Assembly: GCA_002305725.1 (NCBI GenBank)
Contig: DBQM01000060.1
Coordinates: 1 to 38,641 of the forward strand
DNA from: Ruminococcus sp. UBA1394
GTDB taxonomy: Bacteria; Bacillota; Clostridia; Oscillospirales; Ruminococcaceae
DNA: 38,641 nucleotides
Direction of reading: 5' to 3'
The position numbers and the translations under genes are program-made. Positions within the stretch are counted from its first letter, which is position 1. Every line of letters starts with the position of its first letter. Below, in pieces: positions 34,101 through 38,641 of this stretch. The notes beneath the pieces are model-generated. The model saw only the letters and a program-made list of their open reading frames with translations, had not been told where the DNA came from and made no database searches.

Positions 34101-34336
34101 CGGAAGAAGAACCGAATGTTCTGACCCTCCTTGAAAGCGGAAAGATTCACTACGTTATTTCCACTTCCGAAAAAGGACGTCTGCCAGCAAGAGATAGCGT
34201 AAAAATGCGCCGTAAGTCAGTTGAGCGTTCAATCTGCAGTCTGACTGCGATTGACACCGCAAGAGCACTTGCAAATGTACTCCAGACCAACAGAACTATT
34301 GATGACGTTGAAATGATCGATATTACTAAGATATAA
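31142..34336 (+). CDS. carB: Carbamoyl-phosphate synthase large subunit
   Basis: A 1064-residue enzyme that makes carbamoyl phosphate from bicarbonate, ammonia and two ATP. The two homologous ATP-grasp halves are clear: [21 protein letters not shown] at the start and [21 protein letters not shown] near residue 553 open them, with [15 protein letters not shown] and [14 protein letters not shown] as matching grasp loops. The C-terminal MGS-like domain (about 935-1064, with [12 protein letters not shown]) is where allosteric effectors such as UMP bind in this family. Full length. Starts one base after the carA stop with AAAAGGAG inside carA, so synthesis is coupled. Confidence 0.97.
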   Translation: [1064 protein letters not shown]

Positions 34337-34344
34337 CTTTATAA

Positions 34345-34365
34345 GGGCGGAATTTCATTCCGCCC
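34345..34365 (+). terminator. Terminator-like hairpin after carB
   Basis: GGGCGGAA / TTCCGCCC with a 5-base loop, 8 bases after the carB stop. The following GAGTTTATAAT is only partly T-rich, so read-through to the downstream genes, including pyrK-pyrD, is possible. Confidence 0.55.
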
Positions 34366-34390
34366 GAGTTTATAATACGGAAGTGCTGCG

Positions 34391-35014
34391 ATGAAAAATA
34401 AAAAGAAAATAATTGTTTTAATAATTATAGTTATCGCATTTATAGTATCAGGTTTGACGGCAGTTTATTTATACAAAAACAGGTACGCTGAAAAAATTAT
34501 CCCCTCTGCAGAGATAGCGACTGATAATGCAGTTGCATTTTATCAGAAAGACGATTTATGGAAAAATGACCCTTTAGGCGCTTCTGAATATCATATGGGT
34601 GATTCCGGCTGTCTGACTACCTGCATTGCCTCAGAGCTTTTAATGCAGAATATTTCTGTTGATGAAATTCCGGATATAACACCGGGTACGTTAAATGAGT
34701 TTTTTTCAAAGAATAATGTGTATGATTCAGAGGGAAATCTTCAATGGGACGCTGCCGGTTCAGCGTTAAATGTAACATTTGTTAAAAGGGAAACTTCTGA
34801 AATCAGTCAGACTGAACTGGAAAATTTGATTGAAAGAAATGTGTACCCGATTGTTTGCGTAAGAATGCCGTCATCAGGTAATTATCATTTTGTTCTTTTG
34901 GTGGGTTCCGATGAGCATAGCTTTTTATGTATGGACCCTCTAAATAAGGATAAAAATATTGTGTCTATGGATAAGTTCAGTGATACGATTTATTCTGTGA
35001 GATATTGTGAATAA
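34391..35014 (+). CDS. Membrane-anchored C39-like papain-fold peptidase
   Basis: A 207-residue protein with an N-terminal helix (residues about 6-28, KKIIVLIIIVIAFIVSGL) and an extracellular papain-like domain. YQKDDLWKNDPLGAS (about 51-65) is the usual Gln-bearing start of C39-like (Peptidase_C39_2) domains; C74 in DSGCLTTC is the likely nucleophile, H166 in NYHFVLLVG the histidine and D182 in MDPLN the third residue. Substrate is unknown; such proteins may cut peptides or be non-ABC relatives of bacteriocin leader peptidases. It sits between carB and pyrK with a GNAT gene, breaking up the pyrimidine genes. The ribosome binding site is weak. It has no obvious link to pyrimidines. Confidence 0.8.
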   Translation: MKNKKKIIVLIIIVIAFIVSGLTAVYLYKNRYAEKIIPSAEIATDNAVAFYQKDDLWKNDPLGASEYHMGDSGCLTTCIASELLMQNISVDEIPDITPGTLNEFFSKNNVYDSEGNLQWDAAGSALNVTFVKRETSEISQTELENLIERNVYPIVCVRMPSSGNYHFVLLVGSDEHSFLCMDPLNKDKNIVSMDKFSDTIYSVRYCE

Positions 35015-35056
35015 TATAATTATGATAATGCTAATTATTATATAAAGGTGAATGAT

Positions 35057-35497
35057 ATGAACATCAGAATAATGAAAATCGAAGACTATGAATCTGTTTA
35101 CTCATTGTGGCTGTCATGCAGCGGTATGGGGCTGAATAACATTGATGATTCCATAGAGGGTATCAGACGCTTTTTGGAAAGAAATCCTGATACCTGTTTT
35201 GTAGCCGAAGACAATTCATCTATTGTCGGAGTGATTATCGCCGGAAATGACGGCAGGAGGGGATATATTTACCACACGGCTGTGTCACCGGAATACCGTC
35301 ACCGTGGAATAGCGTCACGACTGGTTGATAAAGTTATGAAGTCACTTGCAGAATTCGGAATTTCGAAAGTCGCTCTGGTTGTGTTTGAAAGAAATGAAAC
35401 CGGAAACGTATTCTGGGAAAAACAGGGATTTACCCAAAGAGAAGATTTGATTTACAGGAATAAATCTATCGTGGATTTTGTTCGGATAGATACATAA
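35057..35497 (+). CDS. GNAT family N-acetyltransferase
   Basis: A 146-residue acetyltransferase. The ATG at 35057 is taken because AAAGGTGA lies just before it; an in-frame GTG at 35048 overlaps that site. The acetyl-CoA-binding motif A reads HTAVSPEYRHRGIASRLVDKVM (about 76-97) with the R-x-x-G-I-A pattern, and the last strand holds NVFWEKQGFTQREDLIYRNK, as in RimI-like proteins. The acceptor is unknown. It ends 18 bases before pyrK and shares its direction, so it probably belongs to the same transcript as pyrK-pyrD or leads it. Family is certain, substrate is not. Confidence 0.88.
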   Translation: MNIRIMKIEDYESVYSLWLSCSGMGLNNIDDSIEGIRRFLERNPDTCFVAEDNSSIVGVIIAGNDGRRGYIYHTAVSPEYRHRGIASRLVDKVMKSLAEFGISKVALVVFERNETGNVFWEKQGFTQREDLIYRNKSIVDFVRIDT

Positions 35498-35515
35498 AAT
35501 CAGAAAGGAAAGTTT

Positions 35516-36286
35516 ATGAAATACACACAGGGAAAATATCAGATTGCCGGCAAAAGTGCGCTGGCAAAGGATATATACAGCATAGAAATAATCTGTCCGG
35601 AAATCGCTGAAATTGCGCAGCCGGGACAGTTTGTACACATTCTTCCGGCAGGATTTACACTCCGCCGCCCTATATCTATCTGTGATATCAGCAGGGAAAA
35701 GGGTACGCTTAGAATCGTGTTTATCGTCAAGGGGGACGGTACAAAGGAAATCGCAAAACTTAACGAGGGAGACCTTATTGATATGTTAGCGCCTCTCGGC
35801 CATGGCTTTACGGTAAATGACAGCTTTAAAAAGGTAGTACTCATAGGCGGAGGAATCGGTACACCCCCAATGCTGCCACTTGCAAAATATTACGGCGAAA
35901 AAGCGATTGTCATATCCGGTTTCAGGAGCGCCGAGGCAGTAATACTGCAAAATGACTTTAAGCAGACCGGCGCAGAAACGATCCTCTGCACAGATGACGG
36001 TTCTATGGGTACAAAAGGTTTTGTGACCGAGCCGCTGAAGGAACTGCTTAAAAAGGGCGATATTGATGCTGTTTATACCTGTGGTCCGACGCCAATGCTC
36101 AGAAATATTGCGGCAATCGCAAACGAAAAAAATGTATACTGTGAGGTCTCACTGGAAGAAAGAATGGGTTGCGGAATAGGTGCATGCCTTGTCTGCGCCT
36201 GTAAGACTAAAAAGGACGGCGAGGAGCATTTTGCCCATGTCTGCAAAAACGGTCCGGTATTCAATTCAAAGGAGGTTATCTGGTAA
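35516..36286 (+). CDS. pyrK: Dihydroorotate dehydrogenase B, electron transfer subunit
   Basis: A 256-residue FAD/2Fe-2S subunit that passes electrons from PyrD to NAD. FAD-binding TLRRPISICDIS (about 49-60) and NAD-site VVLIGGGIGTPPML (about 107-120) are present. The cluster cysteines are C219, C224, C227 and C243 (C-x4-C-x2-C-x15-C), the full PyrK set; in the NfnA relative in this window the first is Asp. GAAAGGA precedes the ATG. The stop shares one base with the pyrD start (TAATG), so the two subunits are coupled. Confidence 0.95.
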   Translation: MKYTQGKYQIAGKSALAKDIYSIEIICPEIAEIAQPGQFVHILPAGFTLRRPISICDISREKGTLRIVFIVKGDGTKEIAKLNEGDLIDMLAPLGHGFTVNDSFKKVVLIGGGIGTPPMLPLAKYYGEKAIVISGFRSAEAVILQNDFKQTGAETILCTDDGSMGTKGFVTEPLKELLKKGDIDAVYTCGPTPMLRNIAAIANEKNVYCEVSLEERMGCGIGACLVCACKTKKDGEEHFAHVCKNGPVFNSKEVIW

Positions 36287-37197
36287 TGGCTGATTTATCT
36301 GTAAATATCTGCGGTGTTGATTTCAAAAACCCTGTAATTCCGGCGTCGGGAGTTTTCGGCTACGGACGTGAGTACGAGGAGCTTTTCCCACTGTCCGCAC
36401 TGGGTGGTATTGCCACGAAGGGTACTACTATAACCAAAAGAAACGGCAATCCTGCTCCGAGAATTGCTGAAACACCGTCGGGAATGCTTAATTCTGTGGG
36501 ACTGCAGAACCCGGGAATTGACAAGTTTATCTCCGAAGAACTGCCAAACCTTATGACCAAAGACACTGTTATACTTGCAAACATTGCCGGCTCTACTGCG
36601 GAGGAGTGTGTAGAAATTGCAAAAAAGCTTGACGAAACAGACGTCCACATGATTGAACTGAACATCTCCTGCCCGAATGTAAAACAGGGCGGTATGGCTT
36701 TTGGCGCAACCTGCGAGGGTGCGGCGTCTGTCACAAGGCAGGTGAGAAAGGCAACAAAAAAACCCCTTATCGTAAAACTTTCTCCGAATGTTACAAGCAT
36801 TTCCGATATTGCAAAATCCGTTGAGGCAGAGGGTGCAGACGCAGTTTCTCTTATCAATACACTCCTTGGTATGAGAATTGATATTAACACTCGCAGACCT
36901 GTACTCAGAAATAACATGGGCGGAATGTCCGGTCCGGCTGTATTTCCGGTGGCTGTGAGAATGGTGTGGCAGACTGCCAATGCGGTAAAAATTCCGGTAA
37001 TCGGCATGGGCGGTATCGCAACAGGCGAGGACGCAGTTGAAATGATGATGGCAGGTGCAAGCGCTGTACAGGTGGGCGCAGCGATTTTCACAGACCCGTT
37101 TGCACCGGTAAAGATAATCGACGGTATAAACCAGTACCTTGACAGTCATAACATTGCTTCGGTAAAAGATATTATCGGAACGGTTGAACCGTGGTGA
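36286..37197 (+). CDS. pyrD: Dihydroorotate dehydrogenase B, catalytic subunit
   Basis: A 303-residue FMN enzyme (class 1B) oxidising dihydroorotate to orotate together with PyrK. PVIPASGVFGYG at the N-terminus, MLNSVGLQNPG (about 66-76), MIELNISCPNVKQGG with the catalytic cysteine of class 1 enzymes, KLSPNVTSI with the FMN lysine, and VIGMGGIATGEDAVEMMMAGASAVQVG for phosphate binding are all visible. AAAGGAGG lies inside pyrK. The presence of class 1B with PyrK fits an NAD-linked anaerobic lifestyle. Confidence 0.96.
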   Translation: MADLSVNICGVDFKNPVIPASGVFGYGREYEELFPLSALGGIATKGTTITKRNGNPAPRIAETPSGMLNSVGLQNPGIDKFISEELPNLMTKDTVILANIAGSTAEECVEIAKKLDETDVHMIELNISCPNVKQGGMAFGATCEGAASVTRQVRKATKKPLIVKLSPNVTSISDIAKSVEAEGADAVSLINTLLGMRIDINTRRPVLRNNMGGMSGPAVFPVAVRMVWQTANAVKIPVIGMGGIATGEDAVEMMMAGASAVQVGAAIFTDPFAPVKIIDGINQYLDSHNIASVKDIIGTVEPW

Positions 37198-37210
37198 AAG
37201 GCGGTAGAAT

Positions 37211-37648
37211 ATGAAAATAATTGCCGTTGATTTCGGGGACTCACGAACAGGACTTGCAATGTGCGACAAGACTGAAATGCTGGCTTCACCTCTTTGTGTT
37301 ATCAGTGAAAAGGATTTTGAAGAATGCATAAAAAAAACCGCTGAAAAAATAGCGGAAAACAAAGCGGATATTGCTGTTGTGGGATATCCTAAAAATATGA
37401 ACAACACGGTAGGGGAGAGGGCAGAAAAATGCACTCTCTTCGCTGAAAAATTAAAGGAACAGACTGGCATTCCTGTTGAACTCTGGGACGAACGCTGCAC
37501 CACCGTATCGGCGCATAATTATCTTAACACAACTAACACAAGAGGCAAAAAGCGTAAGGCAGTTGTGGACGCAGTTGCGGCTACGATTATTCTTGAAAGC
37601 TATATGGGATGGCGAAAAAATAACGGGAAGGGTATAACTGACCTTTAA
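37211..37648 (+). CDS. ruvX: YqgF/RuvX family nuclease (Holliday junction resolvase-like, pre-16S rRNA processing)
   Basis: A 145-residue RNase H-fold protein. The N-terminal IIAVDFGDSRTGLAMCD with the first acidic residue, the central AVVGYPKNMNNTVGERAEKC and LWDERCTTVSAHNYL, and the final RKAVVDAVAATIILESYM with the last acid are the full active-site set. In E. coli YqgF acts in 16S rRNA 5' maturation; a resolvase role has also been proposed. AAAGGCGG precedes the ATG, 13 bases after pyrD, so it may be read with the pyrimidine genes. Its stop codon overlaps the stop of the convergent TauE/SafE half-gene, leaving no room for a terminator between them. Confidence 0.93.
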   Translation: MKIIAVDFGDSRTGLAMCDKTEMLASPLCVISEKDFEECIKKTAEKIAENKADIAVVGYPKNMNNTVGERAEKCTLFAEKLKEQTGIPVELWDERCTTVSAHNYLNTTNTRGKKRKAVVDAVAATIILESYMGWRKNNGKGITDL

Positions 37649-38004
37649 CTTTTAACTTTTGAAAATAGTTCCCTGATACCCGTTATAAAAACAAATACTG
37701 CAAATAATTTCGTCAGGTATTCATTGCCGATATATTTTGCAAGCAGACACCCAATAACTGCTGTTACAATACCACAGACTATTGCTGGAAAAACCTTTTT
37801 CCACTTTACAAGCTTGTTTTTCGTGTGCATTATAAGGGATAAAGCCGCAATGGGAATGAAGAAAAGCAGGTTTATTCCCTGGGCGTCAAGCTGTGAAAAA
37901 CCGGCAAATATAGTCATGTACAGTATGAGAATCATGCCTCCTCCCAAGCCGAGGGAGGCAAAGATTCCGGTAAAAAATGCCGCAGTAAAAAGCCATAAAT
38001 TCAT
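37645..38004 (-). CDS. TauE/SafE family transporter, second half-size subunit
   Basis: A 119-residue hydrophobic protein with about four membrane helices. It opens with MNLWLFTAAFFTGIFASLGLGGGM, the glycine-rich signature that starts each half of TSUP (TauE/SafE) sulfite, sulfonate or thiosulfate exporters, and ends KLFAVFVFITGIRELF, the usual end of a half. Typical family members are about 250 residues with two such halves; here each half is its own gene. Start overlaps the stop of the preceding half by 4 bases (ATGA), so they are coupled. No frameshift explains the split, because this half has its own initiation codon and a complete fold. Confidence 0.82.
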   Translation of the reverse strand: MNLWLFTAAFFTGIFASLGLGGGMILILYMTIFAGFSQLDAQGINLLFFIPIAALSLIMHTKNKLVKWKKVFPAIVCGIVTAVIGCLLAKYIGNEYLTKLFAVFVFITGIRELFSKVKS

Positions 38005-38351
38005 TTCATAAACAACCTTATTCCGGAAATTATAAGTATCAGACCGAATATTTTTTTGAGATATTTCGGCGAAATCCTTTTCATTATAAAACAGCCTGTT
38101 ACCGCTCCGGCAAGCCCCAAGGGGATAAGCCGGAGGGAATCAGACAGTATGCTGCCGCTGTTTCTGATGTAGAAAAAGCAGCTTACAATGCTTAAAGGGA
38201 GGGTAAGGGCAATTGAAGTTGCATGGGATTCCTTTGTTGACATTCCGGATTTTTTTAGCATGGGTACTGCGATAATTCCGCCGCCCGAACCAAAAAGACC
38301 GTTTGCAAGACCGGTGATTATCCCAAGAACATAAAAGTACAGCTTTTTCAC
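38001..38351 (-). CDS. TauE/SafE family transporter, first half-size subunit
   Basis: A 116-residue membrane protein starting with GTG (MKKLYFYVLGIITGLANGLFGSGGGIIAVPML). The GSGGG signature and the following ML-K-x-G-M-S-T-K-E-S-H-A-T-S segment are characteristic of the N-terminal TSUP half; about four helices are predicted by eye, ending KKIFGLILIISGIRLFMK. The ribosome binding site is weak (AGGG close to the GTG), in keeping with coupling to the small gene just upstream, whose stop is 6 bases away. It is paired by a 4-base overlap with the second half. The two likely assemble as a heterodimer; the substrate is unknown. Confidence 0.82.
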   Translation of the reverse strand: MKKLYFYVLGIITGLANGLFGSGGGIIAVPMLKKSGMSTKESHATSIALTLPLSIVSCFFYIRNSGSILSDSLRLIPLGLAGAVTGCFIMKRISPKYLKKIFGLILIISGIRLFMK

Positions 38352-38357
38352 GTTACC

Positions 38358-38528
38358 CTAAATCATTGAAGAAAAGCAGTCGGCGGCTGTTATAAACGCC
38401 TTTACGGCTTTACCGGTACTTCTTTTGAGCTTTTTCTTTTTGCGGTCTGGAGACCTTGAAATCATATAGCAGGCTGTTCCGACAACTGCGCCGGCAGCCA
38501 TGCCCTTAATTATAGCTTTAGTTTCCAT
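38358..38528 (-). CDS. Small membrane protein with basic tail
   Basis: A 56-residue protein. The ATG at 38528 is selected because GGAGA lies 7-8 bases upstream; a longer in-frame form from 38594 would bury that site. One short glycine/alanine helix (IIKGMAAGAVVGTACYMI, about 6-23) is followed by a highly basic stretch (DRKKKKLKRSTGK) and a helix to the end. This recalls the small YtxH-like or glycine-zipper proteins of Firmicutes, but the family is not certain. It is read just before the split TauE/SafE genes, 6 bases from the first, and may be an accessory part or simply co-transcribed. Confidence 0.65.
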   Translation of the reverse strand: METKAIIKGMAAGAVVGTACYMISRSPDRKKKKLKRSTGKAVKAFITAADCFSSMI

Positions 38529-38641
38529 ATCTGTTCTCCAAAATATAAATTTATTTACAGACATATTATTAGCAGGGGTACTGATAAAATACATAAAATT
38601 GATACTCCAATTTTTGCATTTGTTGGTTTGTCAATGATGCG

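Noticed and set aside
36360..37091. 243-residue minus-strand open frame over pyrD
   Set aside because: Shadow of pyrD; no family features.
36295..37503. 402-residue minus-strand open frame over pyrD and ruvX
   Set aside because: It is antisense to two clear genes with intact motifs, has no ribosome binding site or recognisable domain, and is rich in His/Cys/Ser as shadow frames often are.
37645..38351. Frameshifted pseudogene of a single TauE/SafE transporter
   Set aside because: Both halves have their own start codon, full domain signatures and an ATGA overlap, which fits two intact genes better than decay.

Overview
The window looks like a chromosomal segment of a spore-forming, moderately low-GC anaerobic Firmicute, most plausibly a Ruminococcus-like member of the Oscillospiraceae. 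Evidence: an alpha/beta-type small acid-soluble spore protein, a sortase-assembled pilus locus, an NfnAB-type transhydrogenase, a PyrR-attenuated pyrimidine cluster with type B (PyrK/PyrD) dihydroorotate dehydrogenase, and strong AAAGGAG-type ribosome binding sites. The genus is an inference from gene content, not a match to a reference. No rRNA, tRNA, CRISPR array, insertion sequence or phage gene was seen.

Layout. 1-5.3 kb: the 3' part of a Na/phosphate cotransporter with a PhoU tail, a SMI1/KNR4 protein, a 47-residue cysteine-rich membrane peptide on the minus strand, and a stand-alone ClpC-like AAA+ ATPase. 5.4-15.1 kb: a pilus cluster on the plus strand, reading coiled-coil protein, signal peptidase I, 1478-residue LPXTG adhesin, major pilin, class C sortase, minor pilin, second sortase. 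15.1-15.4 kb: a spore protein gene with a sigma-G-like promoter. 15.4-19.8 kb, minus strand: small membrane protein, recD2, comF, mreB-like gene, with the last three overlapping or abutting; a long inverted-repeat leader precedes the first gene. 20.0-22.7 kb, minus: nfnA, nfnB, yajC. 22.8-23.6 kb, minus: an esterase. 23.7-27.0 kb, plus: trmB and a GH59-like glycosidase. 27.0-37.6 kb, plus: promoter, PyrR-binding leader and attenuator, pyrR, pyrC, pyrF, carA, carB, a terminator-like hairpin, a C39-like peptidase, a GNAT acetyltransferase, pyrK, pyrD, ruvX/yqgF. 37.6-38.5 kb, minus: a small membrane protein and a TauE/SafE transporter split into two half-genes.

How the parts work together. In the pilus locus the signal peptidase would process the pilins, the class C sortase would polymerise the major pilin, and the large adhesin and small pilin would sit at tip and base. 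The three sorting signals differ (LPETG, LVGTG, LPQTG), which suggests division of labour between the two sortases. In the pyrimidine cluster, PyrR senses UMP and terminates transcription in the leader. The encoded enzymes cover carbamoyl phosphate, dihydroorotase, dihydroorotate oxidation and OMP decarboxylation, but pyrB and pyrE are not here.

Most unusual points: a five-fold C-x(4-7)-H-x-H-x3-C repeat at the adhesin N-terminus; an insert of about 130 residues inside its last Cna_B domain; a proline-less sorting signal on the major pilin; a GH59-like enzyme with no signal peptide but a C-terminal membrane helix; the 14-bp inverted-repeat leader at 19.8-19.9 kb; and the split TauE/SafE pair.
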